The notes: a model not told the origin generated them from the sequence alone. 6,593 nucleotides of DNA from an uncultured Alphaproteobacteria bacterium (GCA_913044255.1 CAJWOI010000155.1:1-6593); one strand, 5' to 3'. Counted from the first letter of the stretch, positions 1 through 6,593 are shown. Numbers and translations: made by a program.

Positions 1-1203
1 GCCTACGAAATCAAGTTCCAAGTGCCAAGGCAAATACGGCTGAAATTGAGTGCCTCCACTGACCTTGATCAAACCCAAGCTATCAAACATGGGCGCGTCC
101 ACCGCACGCACTGCGGTGGGCGGAATAAGGTCGTCAACGCCGAGGGGCAACGTAAATTTATCCTGTTTTAAAACAATGCTGGGACCCGTGATAACGGGGG
201 CTATTGGAGCAGTCACGGTTGTCACTTCTGCTGATTTATCAACAGCTTTCTCCAACATCACATCCGGATCAAGTTGTGAAAATTGAAAGGCTTTTTTGGA
301 TCCAGAAAAATCTGAATCTCCGACAATTTTATCACCAAGGGCGCGCTTCCACGAATTTGCCCCTCTGCTGCCAATCCAAACTAATTGGACCCCATATTCA
401 ATCTGTGACAAGTGGTAACCGTACCATTTATCCCCAAAAAGATTACGACCAATACCGGCGGGTGTAGCCAGCGAAATGCAAATTTCATTGGGCACGCCGA
501 CCAAATTGTTCGGATTTAATTCTCGGCATTGGATGGAACTGGAGGATCGAAGGGAAGGCCAACTCGATTTCCCATAGGTATCGAGATCAAGAGCTATTTT
601 CTCCTCTTTGACATCCCCTATCAGTCCATGCTCACGAGCGACCCTCCGCGCTCCCGTTATGATTGCACTGTACATTAACGTTGCGCTTATCGTTGCACCA
701 CTTACGCTATCAACTGCTCGACCACCAAGGCGTCCCTCGCCAATATTTTGAACCGGACGAAGAATATTAAGATTGTGGAGCGTGCCAAAATAATTCTGTA
801 GTCCCCATTCCAGCGCTCTCTGGGATTTAACGATCGGTTCGTTGTGCGACAGCAAACTTGCGCCCGTGACCTTGCCCTCCAAATCAAGACCCGCCACAAC
901 ATCGAAGGGCTCCCCTGCATAGCCACGTGCATCAATCGTTTCAAAAGTAGAAAAGAGATAACCGATCAAATTTCCGTCGCGGTAGACAGTCGCAACAGGC
1001 GGCACACCGGATGCCAACGAAATCTCGTCAGCATCCGGAAAAGTCGCATTTATGACACTTCTAGTACTAAGCCGGTAGTCAAGTGGACCAAAATCTCCTT
1101 CACCATCGCTACCGGCCAACCAACTCGCGACAGAGACAGACGCTGGCCACACTTGTGCCACAAAAATAAAGAGCACGCTGCAGAATGTTCGAATTACGCA
1201 CAT
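1..1203 (-). CDS. NosR/NirI-like exported FMN-binding protein, N-terminal 401 residues (3' end beyond the window)
   Basis: The minus frame stays open from the stop codon at 1225-1227 to the left edge; the only early start is ATG at 1203, with no good Shine-Dalgarno. NosR/NirI proteins carry a periplasmic FMN domain, then membrane helices and cytoplasmic iron-sulphur clusters, and pass electrons across the membrane (NosR supports N2O reductase). Seen here: a likely signal peptide (Arg5, hydrophobic 7-19, possible cleavage near Ala26); a conserved FMN-domain run FPDADEI (55-61), GVPP (66-69), GYAGEPFD (94-101), GLDLEG (105-110), HNEPIV (120-125); and DSVSGAT (165-171), the flavinylation motif recognised by ApbE, with Thr171 as the expected FMN-linked residue. 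IGRNLFGD (251-258) and a closing PWHLEL (392-397) match the NosR linker. The segment between them is divergent, with a Val/Thr/Pro-rich run near 322-341. Helices and clusters would lie beyond the edge. It follows the reductase gene by 68 bases with no terminator seen. The family is well supported; a role in N2O reduction is not. Confidence 0.85.
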   Translation of the reverse strand, partial: MCVIRTFCSVLFIFVAQVWPASVSVASWLAGSDGEGDFGPLDYRLSTRSVINATFPDADEISLASGVPPVATVYRDGNLIGYLFSTFETIDARGYAGEPFDVVAGLDLEGKVTGASLLSHNEPIVKSQRALEWGLQNYFGTLHNLNILRPVQNIGEGRLGGRAVDSVSGATISATLMYSAIITGARRVAREHGLIGDVKEEKIALDLDTYGKSSWPSLRSSSSIQCRELNPNNLVGVPNEICISLATPAGIGRNLFGDKWYGYHLSQIEYGVQLVWIGSRGANSWKRALGDKIVGDSDFSGSKKAFQFSQLDPDVMLEKAVDKSAEVTTVTAPIAPVITGPSIVLKQDKFTLPLGVDDLIPPTAVRAVDAPMFDSLGLIKVSGGTQFQPYLPWHLELDFVG

Positions 1204-1271
1204 AAACGATGCCCAGAAAAATCCTTAACAACTGAGTTTAATTCGCCAACCAATTATTCAATGATGGGAAT

Positions 1272-2318
1272 TTACGCAATAATCTTTTTGGAACGATAAA
1301 AATCAAATAATTTGAAGATCATGGCTTCTGTGTCCACCATATCCGTGAAACCAGCCTGCCGCAACTTGGTTGTACTGCTGCACAAATCCCAATCAGACCC
1401 AAACAGAAAATCAGCAAAAGACCACAACGCAAGATCGCCCAAATCAGTTTTTACCAAATTGTATCGACGTACAATATCCTCCCAAACTGATCCTTTGCCC
1501 GACATTGTCTTTGCCAAAGATAAGGAACGAGGTCTACCAGTCGGCAGCCCAAAATATGCGGCTATTTTAGGCCAAATATCTTTCCATCGAAAACAATCGC
1601 CGTTGGTAACATTATAAGCCTGATTGGCACAGGCGTCTGTGGTAGCAATCCAAACCGCAGCTGTCGCTAGATGACTGGCGGCAACACCCTCTATCAAAGC
1701 CCTATAACTAGCCTGGGAACCAGGATAATCAAGGGGCAAACCCAACGCCCGTGAAATTTGCGCATACGCCGCGATCACTGAGATAGGGTTTCGAGAGCGA
1801 CCGGGTGTAAAATCATATACCAGGGCCGGCCTAGAAATTGACCAATCCCAACGGCCGGCATGTTGAGTAACAAAATCCTGTTGGTCGTAATAAAAATTTG
1901 GTGAAGGATGGCGAGGATCTTCCTCCTTGGCAGGAGTTTTATAACGCCCCAAGTGCGCCCCATAATATTTGGCACCATGCACTAAGTGGACGTGCCGAAG
2001 AACAGGGGAAACGTTGCATACTACATCCACAACGTTTTGGAGCATCTTCAAATTTTCTTCAACCGGCTCAATCCCACCCTCGCCATGCTTTGCCCGAGCC
2101 GCATAAAAGATATGACTCACGTCCTTTACGTCACTCAACATGTTGTTGCACTCGTCGATATTGAGTAGATCTGCCCCTACATAGTTGACTAGACCAGAGT
2201 TATTTGGCGGCCTCCGACAAAGTCCGAGTACGGGCCACGCGTTTGAAGCCAAATGTTCCACCAAACGGGTCCCCACCATTCCGGTAGCACCAACCACAAG
2301 CGCCCTTCCCTCGTTCAT
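1272..2318 (-). CDS. PRISE-type NAD(P)-dependent short-chain dehydrogenase/reductase
   Basis: This 348-residue atypical extended SDR belongs to the family of plant progesterone 5-beta-reductase and iridoid synthase (PRISE, SDR75). Members use NAD(P)H to reduce activated C=C bonds of enones or enals, or carbonyls, in the cytosol. The Rossmann glycine motif GATGMVG lies at 10-16, followed by an Arg-Arg pair (35-36) that suggests NADPH. HGAKYYG (115-121) supplies the family lysine (Lys117), and NFYYDQQD (141-148) supplies the catalytic tyrosine (Tyr143). SRPALVYDF (162-170) and a substrate-binding C-terminal domain follow. An in-frame ATG nine codons upstream (2345) would add a basic stretch; I chose 2318 because it puts the Rossmann strand at the usual distance from the N terminus and forms an ATGA overlap with the upstream stop. 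Family confidence is high. The substrate is unknown, and a plain epimerase-like annotation would be less specific. Confidence 0.85.
   Translation of the reverse strand: MNEGRALVVGATGMVGTRLVEHLASNAWPVLGLCRRPPNNSGLVNYVGADLLNIDECNNMLSDVKDVSHIFYAARAKHGEGGIEPVEENLKMLQNVVDVVCNVSPVLRHVHLVHGAKYYGAHLGRYKTPAKEEDPRHPSPNFYYDQQDFVTQHAGRWDWSISRPALVYDFTPGRSRNPISVIAAYAQISRALGLPLDYPGSQASYRALIEGVAASHLATAAVWIATTDACANQAYNVTNGDCFRWKDIWPKIAAYFGLPTGRPRSLSLAKTMSGKGSVWEDIVRRYNLVKTDLGDLALWSFADFLFGSDWDLCSSTTKLRQAGFTDMVDTEAMIFKLFDFYRSKKIIA
2315..2318 (-). other. ATGA stop/start overlap
   Basis: The TGA stop of the TIM-barrel gene (2317-2315) shares two bases with the ATG start of the reductase gene (2318-2316). Such overlaps usually mean that ribosomes re-initiate on the downstream gene, so the two products are made together. 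The ribosome-binding match before this ATG is weak (a purine run about nine bases upstream), which fits coupling. This overlap is the main reason for preferring the ATG at 2318 over the one at 2345. Confidence 0.7.
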
Positions 2319-3145
2319 TCTTCGCCGCTTTCTTGCCATCCCCACTGTGCCAAAAGCCCGCGGCTTTCTGGCAAATCATGATCCGGATTGGCGGAAATTA
2401 TCTCCATAACAGACTGCCCCGAGAACCCGATAGAACGAATTGCTTCGGCCACGGATCTGAAATCAACTTCTCCCGTACCAATCGGATCATGACGCCACTG
2501 ATTTCTGCCGGTATCCGACAAATGAACCAGCTCAATCCGATTGCCCAGCGTTTTTAAACCGGTAGCAGGATCCTCACCAGCAAAAAATCCATTGGCAACA
2601 TCGTAAACGACACCCACTTGATTATCATTAAGGCCTTCCAAAGCCTTTGCTAAATCACCAGCAAGAGGAACAAACGTAGCCGGCACATTCTCGATTAATA
2701 TTTTTGTACCATATTGTAGGGCGACTTCTGCCAACGCCCCAACGCCGTCGATAAACCAACCAAGCAGTGAACTCTCGGGGGCCGGCAAAAGCGGCGATAT
2801 TTTGCCTGGCACCAACACGACGTATGGCACCGACCAAGCACCTGCCAGCTCAATCAGTTCCACAAATCGTGCGTGTGTGAAAAGACGTACGTCCGGATTG
2901 GGGCTCGTCAAATTATGGTCCATGATGGGCAAATTAAACGAAACAATCTCGGCGCCCTCGTTAAGTAAATGTGTTGGGAAAGATTTACGCAAAGAAGGCT
3001 CAAGATCGGGCACCCAGATATGCCCGGCGTTGAACAATAACTCGAAACGTCTGAACCCCAGTTCCGATAAGTGGCGAATACTCTCCAATGCTCTGAAAGT
3101 GTAAATGTAAGAATATGTATTGACCGCAATAGGTAATTTTTTCAT
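2315..3145 (-). CDS. Sugar phosphate isomerase/epimerase-like TIM-barrel protein
   Basis: A 276-residue xylose-isomerase-like TIM barrel (AP endonuclease 2 superfamily). Members are divalent-metal enzymes that isomerise, epimerise or cleave sugars, inositols and keto acids in the cytosol. The four usual metal ligands are visible at strand ends: Glu152 in LIENVP, Asp182 in VYDVAN, His208 in LVHLSD and Glu248 in VMEII. The family motif IGTGEVDF (222-229) sits between the last two. Length is normal for the family. The frame also has an ATG at 3202, but the start at 3145 has a well-placed AAAGG and begins directly before the first barrel strand (KLPIAVNTYSY), whereas the longer form would overlap the region in front of the divergent CoA-transferase gene. 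It is first in a minus-strand group with the reductase and probably the NosR-like gene. The substrate cannot be assigned. Confidence 0.85.
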   Translation of the reverse strand: MKKLPIAVNTYSYIYTFRALESIRHLSELGFRRFELLFNAGHIWVPDLEPSLRKSFPTHLLNEGAEIVSFNLPIMDHNLTSPNPDVRLFTHARFVELIELAGAWSVPYVVLVPGKISPLLPAPESSLLGWFIDGVGALAEVALQYGTKILIENVPATFVPLAGDLAKALEGLNDNQVGVVYDVANGFFAGEDPATGLKTLGNRIELVHLSDTGRNQWRHDPIGTGEVDFRSVAEAIRSIGFSGQSVMEIISANPDHDLPESRGLLAQWGWQESGEE

Positions 3146-3306
3146 TGGAACCTTTATCCCGGCATAGTTCGCAGAAAACACAGGCTTAGAATATGGACAC
3201 AAATTGCCTGGAGACGTGTACCGCCTTAAGCATTATGTTATTACTCGCCCAAAACAATCTTGGTTTGTCTCCCGCGTCCACCGTTCCCAGCGATAAAGAA
3301 AAAGCC
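3146..3306. promoter_or_regulatory. Divergent intergenic spacer, presumed promoters for both directions
   Basis: This 161-base stretch lies between the starts of the minus-strand TIM-barrel gene and the plus-strand CoA-transferase gene, so it should hold outward promoters and any shared operator. I could not find a convincing -35/-10 pair for either strand. On the minus strand a TTGTTT lies upstream of a CATAAT, but their spacing is about 14 bases, too short for a standard sigma-70 promoter. GGAGAC (3210-3215) and GTCTCC (3267-3272) form a six-base inverted repeat 51 bases apart, which may be chance. No regulator gene is in the window. Confidence 0.4.
3151..3155 (-). promoter_or_regulatory. 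Ribosome-binding site of the TIM-barrel gene
   Basis: On the minus strand, AAAGG is followed by five bases (TTCCA) and then ATG at 3145. The spacing and sequence are good enough to settle the start, against the in-frame ATG 57 bases further upstream. Confidence 0.65.
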
Positions 3307-4494
3307 ATGCCGCAACAAGACAACACACCGCTTCGTGGAATTCGTGTGCTTGATTTCACAGCTTTCGTAGCCGGTCCATACTGTACCCGTTTAATGGCAG
3401 ATCTTGGAGCCGATGTCGTAAAAGTTGAACCACCGCATGGGGATTTGTTGCGTGCAGTGTCTCCAAGGCGCAGTGGGCATAGCACTTATTTCGGGCAACT
3501 AAATTTAGGAAAGCGGAGTTTAGCAATTGACTTAAAAAAACCTCGTGCACTGGAGGTCGTAACGCGAATGGCCGCGAAAGCCGATGTACTGGTCGAGAAT
3601 TTTCGCCCCGGTGTTATTGATCGTTTCGGACTCGATTACGATACCCTTTCCCAACAACGCCGCGATCTCATCTATTGCTCGATCTCAGGATACGGGCAAA
3701 CAGGTCCAGCAGCGCATGACCCAGCCTTTGCACCGGTGATACACGCGACAAGCGGTTTTGACCTCGCCATGAGAGATTACCAGGAAGGTTCTCCTGCACC
3801 GGCCCGAGGCCGGCCTGTGGCAGCTGACGTACTTAGCTCCCTTCATGCATTGTCTGCGATTAACGCAGCACTTTTCCGCCGCGAACGTACGGGACAAGGA
3901 GAACGAATTGACATCGCCCTGATTGAATGCATTCAAAGCTTATTGCCTTATGAATTCCAAAGAGCCCAGATTGTGGAACCAGGTCCCATCGTCCCTCTCT
4001 ACGCACCAATTGAAACGAAAGACGGCTACATTTTGGTCATGCCGGTGACTCAAAAAGGTTTTGAAGCCCTTGCCCGGGCGCTGGACCACGAGGAGTGGAT
4101 TGCTGATGAAAGGTTCTCAAACTCCGCTCAACGTATTGCGAACTGGGATGAACTGTGGAGTGCGATCGAAAGCTGGGCTATTCAGCACTCTTCTGCCGAA
4201 TGTGAATCGGTGCTTGGGTCAAGCGGTTGCCCATTCGGACGATACCAAACAATCAGCGAAGCTGTGGCGAGCCCACAGGTTCAAGCACGCGGTGCAGTAA
4301 TCGAAGTATCGGATGCCGCGGGTCCATTCAAAGTCCCCAACACCCCCTTGCGGTTTCGTAACGCCGACTATGGCATAGGGACTACAGTTCCCGCACTAGG
4401 TCAAGACAACCGAAACACCCTAACCGACTGGCTCGGCATGAATAAAAAAGACATTCAAGAACTTGAGATTGCGGGAGCATTACACACGGATTAG
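3307..4494 (+). CDS. Class III (CaiB/BaiF family) CoA-transferase
   Basis: A 395-residue family III CoA-transferase: a cytosolic enzyme, usually an interlocked dimer, that moves CoA between carboxylic acids through an aspartyl-CoA mixed anhydride. Visible signatures are LRGIRVLDFT (9-18), AGPYCTRLMADLGADVVKVE (22-41), LGKRSLAIDLKK (67-78), ENFRPGVIDRFGLDY (97-111), SGYGQTGP (127-134), the catalytic aspartate Asp174 in VAADVLSS, and RTGQGERIDIALIE (194-207). SSGCPFG (305-311) is the usual C-terminal family turn. The Gly-rich loop of formyl-CoA transferase is not apparent, so an oxalate role is unlikely. An in-frame ATG at 3193 would add 38 residues with no family counterpart; ATG 3307 follows a purine-rich stretch and places the first motif normally. 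It is transcribed away from the TIM-barrel gene and converges on the dehydratase gene. The acid substrate and the CoA donor are unknown. Confidence 0.9.
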   Translation: MPQQDNTPLRGIRVLDFTAFVAGPYCTRLMADLGADVVKVEPPHGDLLRAVSPRRSGHSTYFGQLNLGKRSLAIDLKKPRALEVVTRMAAKADVLVENFRPGVIDRFGLDYDTLSQQRRDLIYCSISGYGQTGPAAHDPAFAPVIHATSGFDLAMRDYQEGSPAPARGRPVAADVLSSLHALSAINAALFRRERTGQGERIDIALIECIQSLLPYEFQRAQIVEPGPIVPLYAPIETKDGYILVMPVTQKGFEALARALDHEEWIADERFSNSAQRIANWDELWSAIESWAIQHSSAECESVLGSSGCPFGRYQTISEAVASPQVQARGAVIEVSDAAGPFKVPNTPLRFRNADYGIGTTVPALGQDNRNTLTDWLGMNKKDIQELEIAGALHTD

Positions 4495-5714
4495 TGAAGC
4501 CGGGTGTTTGCAAGCGAGTCCGAAGCAAACATATCCTCTTCCGACTCAATTTTGTCTGGGTCAAGCGTCATGTTCATTCCAGGTTTGTCAGATGCAGACA
4601 GAACTCCATCCTTAGGCGTCGTAGGGTATTTCAAGAAATGCTGGAGGATCATGTTCCACTTCACGAGATATTCTTGATAGGGCGTATGAATAGGTGACTG
4701 GGTCAAGGAGAATTGGAGCGAGGCCGGTGTGGACCCACCGTGCGGTATAGTAATGAGGTCATGGATAGTTGCGTAGGAAGCGATTTTTAAGGTTTCTGAC
4801 AAGCCACCACACCAGTAGATGTCTGGCTGAAGAATGTCGAGAGCCCCTGCATCTACAAACCGCTTGAAACCCCATCGAGTGTATTCGTGCTCAGCGCCCG
4901 ACAAAGGAATACTGATTTTGTCCTTGATTCGTCGATAGCTATCAATTCGATCCGGCATTACGCACTCTTCAAGCCAAAACGGCCGATATTCTGCAATACG
5001 CTCCGCCAATGCAAGAACGTAGGGAACGTCCATGCTTTGCCAGCAATCCAGCATGATTGCATCATCTTCCCCAAGTGTTTCCCTTAAAGTTTTGACCAAC
5101 TCCACATTACTGCGAAGACCTTCAGGACCGCTCATAGGTCCATACCGAAAGAACCATTTCTGCGCACGATAACCTGCTCTTTGGGCCTCCACGGCACGCT
5201 CTTTTACCAATCCGGAATCTTCAACCGAATAACCCAACATACTCGCATACAACGGAACGTGGTCACGCGTGGGTCCGCCGATCAACCTATACACTGGTAC
5301 GTCAAACACACGTCCTTTGAGGTCCCACAATGCACAATCCACTACACTGACCGCCCACATGGCTTCTCCCTGTCGGCCGTGTACCAGCTCTCGATGCATT
5401 TGGTCCCAAAGCAATTCGGTCGCCAAGGGGTCTTTCCCCAAAAGAATGGGCTGAAGCTGAGAAGCAATAATGTAGGCGACAGCCTCGGTAGTCGGTCCTG
5501 CTATACCGACAGCCCCGTCCTCTGTCTCTATCTCCAGAAAAACAGCGGAGATTTGAAATTTATCGTCCGCTATTTGGTGCCCTCCCCAAACCGGCATCGC
5601 GTCACGGTATTCTGGGTAAATATCGATTGGCCGGGCAAGTCGGGATTCCCAAAATTGACCTTCCGTCTCCATAGATCCGTTAAGTTTTCTTATTCGAAAT
5701 CTCGAGATATTCAC
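4491..5714 (-). CDS. Enolase-superfamily sugar-acid dehydratase, L-rhamnonate dehydratase-like
   Basis: A 407-residue mandelate racemase/muconate lactonising-type enzyme that most resembles L-rhamnonate dehydratase (RhmD, about 400 residues). These Mg2+ enzymes remove the alpha proton of a hydroxy acid and eliminate water to give a 2-keto-3-deoxy acid. Seen, counting from the GTG start: Mg ligands Asp223 (LDCWQS), Glu249 (WLEEC) and Glu275 (SGAEHE), His276 next to the last ligand as in RhmD, and the His-Asp dyad His325 (IPHGGS) and Asp298 (LQPDIYWCGG). The second-strand KxK base motif of racemases is absent; KWFFRYGP (186-193) stands in the place of the RhmD sequence there. The start is GTG at 5714, behind a strong AAGGGAG; the ATG at 5792 would run 65 bases into the upstream gene. 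It lies 13 bases after the amidohydrolase, probably in one operon. The mechanism is well supported; the exact sugar acid is not. Confidence 0.85.
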   Translation of the reverse strand: MNISRFRIRKLNGSMETEGQFWESRLARPIDIYPEYRDAMPVWGGHQIADDKFQISAVFLEIETEDGAVGIAGPTTEAVAYIIASQLQPILLGKDPLATELLWDQMHRELVHGRQGEAMWAVSVVDCALWDLKGRVFDVPVYRLIGGPTRDHVPLYASMLGYSVEDSGLVKERAVEAQRAGYRAQKWFFRYGPMSGPEGLRSNVELVKTLRETLGEDDAIMLDCWQSMDVPYVLALAERIAEYRPFWLEECVMPDRIDSYRRIKDKISIPLSGAEHEYTRWGFKRFVDAGALDILQPDIYWCGGLSETLKIASYATIHDLITIPHGGSTPASLQFSLTQSPIHTPYQEYLVKWNMILQHFLKYPTTPKDGVLSASDKPGMNMTLDPDKIESEEDMFASDSLANTRLH

Positions 5715-5721
5715 AGCTTCT

Positions 5722-5728
5722 CTCCCTT
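5722..5728 (-). promoter_or_regulatory. Ribosome-binding site deciding the GTG start of the dehydratase gene
   Basis: On the minus strand AAGGGAG begins on the last base of the amidohydrolase stop codon and is followed by seven bases and GTG at 5714. It is the best Shine-Dalgarno match in the window, and it gives the dehydratase the length and N terminus usual for its family. The ATG codons further upstream (5792, 5777, 5744) lack such a site. Confidence 0.75.
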
Positions 5729-6593
5729 CATGCGGCAATACCATTTCGCAACAAACGCCCTGGAAGAGCGCTACCATTCCGCATGTCTTCACCGTTTTGC
5801 CGGATTATGGTGCCATTCACTACAACTGCATCGATGCCGTAGGCATCCACCACGAGTCGATCGCCTCCACCAGGCAAATCATGGACTCGCCGTAAGGGTC
5901 CTGCCCCGACGGTATCTGGATCCAATAAAACGATGTCGGCTGGCCGCCCAATCGTCAACAAGCCTCGATCCGAAATCCCAAAGACTTCGGCCGGACGGGA
6001 AGTCAACATCTGAATCGCCCGTTCGAGCTCAAGTACATTTTTCTCCCGAACCCAGTGACCCAGCAAATGTGTGGTATAGCATGCATCGCACAACTGACTC
6101 GCATGCGCCCCCGCGTCCGAAAGCGCAACCAACATGTTGGGATCTCGAATCAACTCTTCGACCTCATTCTCCTCAAAATTAACTACTGGAAACCTGAAAC
6201 GTGCACCAAGATTGGACTCAAGACTGAGATCTAATGCCAGATCGATCGGATCCACACCCTCTTCTGCTGCAACTTCCGCAAGAAGTCGTTCCTCCTTAGC
6301 CTTATGGCCAGGCGCGTGCGAAACGATTGCCCTTTCCGCCCAACCAGCTAGCGCGTTTCGAGCGCCAAGTGCAGAATCTTTTTTGAAAGCTGCTCGAAAT
6401 TCAGTTTCAGCGTAGATTCGTCTTCGGCCCTCCCGATCGGTCTTCATCGTTGCTCCAAACAGCGGCCGCATTTCAAATACAAACGGATCGTTAAAATCAA
6501 AATCAAAGTTCAATGGTCTACATGAAATCTGCGGAACAACATTTAACCCGTCCTCTATCAACTCCAAGGCCTGTGCCTGATGCCGCCTATGTG
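5728..6593 (-). CDS. Amidohydrolase family 3 / N-acyl-D-amino-acid deacylase-like protein, C-terminal 287 residues (5' end beyond the window)
   Basis: The frame is open to the right edge, so the N-terminal half, including the HxH metal motif, is missing. This is the C-terminal part of a zinc-dependent D-aminoacylase-type amidohydrolase, a family that cleaves the acyl-amide bond of N-acyl-D-amino acids and related compounds. SDAGAH (complement of about 6103-6120) carries the catalytic aspartate of the barrel's last strand. It is followed by LLGHWVREK, the MLTSRPAEVFG helix, and GLLTIGRPADIVLLDPDTVG, the return to the small beta-sandwich domain, which ends with VVVNGTIIRQNG. A PQISCRPL segment (complement of about 6508-6531) is also typical of the family. 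The gene ends 13 bases before the dehydratase start and shares its ribosome-binding purines, so the two are probably co-transcribed. D-aminoacylase names are often over-assigned in this family; related members act on other amides or cyclic ureides. Confidence 0.85.
   Translation of the reverse strand, partial: HRRHQAQALELIEDGLNVVPQISCRPLNFDFDFNDPFVFEMRPLFGATMKTDREGRRRIYAETEFRAAFKKDSALGARNALAGWAERAIVSHAPGHKAKEERLLAEVAAEEGVDPIDLALDLSLESNLGARFRFPVVNFEENEVEELIRDPNMLVALSDAGAHASQLCDACYTTHLLGHWVREKNVLELERAIQMLTSRPAEVFGISDRGLLTIGRPADIVLLDPDTVGAGPLRRVHDLPGGGDRLVVDAYGIDAVVVNGTIIRQNGEDMRNGSALPGRLLRNGIAA

Noticed and set aside
702..944. An 80-codon minus-strand open frame in another phase
   Set aside because: It overlaps the FMN-domain coding sequence on the same strand in a different frame; the NosR-like frame has family motifs on both sides of it.
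1204..1271. The gap before the NosR-like gene, examined for a promoter, FNR box or terminator
   Set aside because: A TTGAATAATTGG stretch hints at half of an FNR-type site, but the ATCAA half is missing. No -35/-10 pair at proper spacing and no hairpin with a T-tract were found.
844..1299. A 151-codon plus-strand open frame
   Set aside because: It is antisense to the FMN domain of the NosR-like gene and the end of the reductase gene, and its translation has no recognisable motif.
3193..3306. A 38-residue N-terminal extension of the CoA-transferase from ATG 3193, with a short hydrophobic stretch
   Set aside because: Class III CoA-transferases are cytosolic and begin shortly before the LxGIRVLDFT motif. 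The extension has no family counterpart, and it would overlap the alternative start region of the divergent gene.
4482..4507. Imperfect hairpin at the convergent gene junction, considered as a terminator
   Set aside because: It has an 8-base stem with one mismatch, a 10-base loop and no T-tract on either side, and it lies mostly within coding sequence. This is too weak to call an intrinsic terminator.
5181..6182. A 333-codon plus-strand open frame
   Set aside because: It lies antisense to the dehydratase and amidohydrolase genes, both of which show clear family motifs. Its translation is rich in Ser, His, Arg and Pro with no recognisable domain, as expected for a shadow frame.

Overview
The window is a compact stretch of bacterial chromosome with six protein-coding genes on two strands and almost no non-coding DNA. 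Base composition is moderate, and the gene families (class III CoA-transferase, rhamnonate-dehydratase-like enolase-superfamily enzyme, D-aminoacylase-type amidohydrolase, NosR/NirI-like flavoprotein) would fit a heterotrophic, probably aquatic, proteobacterium. That lineage call is inference from gene content only; no marker gene is present. No RNA genes, insertion sequences, CRISPR arrays or long repeats were seen.

Layout, left to right. Positions 1-1203 (minus strand) hold the first 401 residues of an exported NosR/NirI-type protein with an intact FMN-attachment motif; the gene runs off the left edge. Positions 1272-2318 (minus) encode an NAD(P)-dependent short-chain reductase of the PRISE (progesterone 5-beta-reductase/iridoid synthase) type. 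It is joined by a 4-base ATGA overlap to an upstream xylose-isomerase-like TIM-barrel gene (2315-3145, minus). A 161-base divergent spacer (3146-3306) separates this group from a plus-strand class III (CaiB/BaiF) CoA-transferase gene (3307-4494). That gene converges on, and overlaps by four bases, an enolase-superfamily sugar-acid dehydratase gene (4491-5714, minus). The dehydratase gene is preceded at a 13-base distance by the 3' part of an amidohydrolase family 3 gene (5728-6593, minus), which runs off the right edge.

The five enzymes look like a catabolic island for a polyfunctional organic acid or acylated compound. The amidohydrolase would free it from an amide or acyl linkage, the enolase-superfamily enzyme would dehydrate an alpha-hydroxy acid, the CoA-transferase would activate a carboxylate as a thioester, the TIM-barrel enzyme would isomerise or epimerise an intermediate, and the PRISE enzyme would reduce an enone/enal or carbonyl. 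The substrate cannot be read from the sequence. The NosR-like gene follows the TIM-barrel and PRISE genes in the same direction with no visible terminator between them, so a membrane flavoprotein may be co-expressed with the pathway. Its unusual context and its divergence from textbook NosR are the most interesting points in the window.
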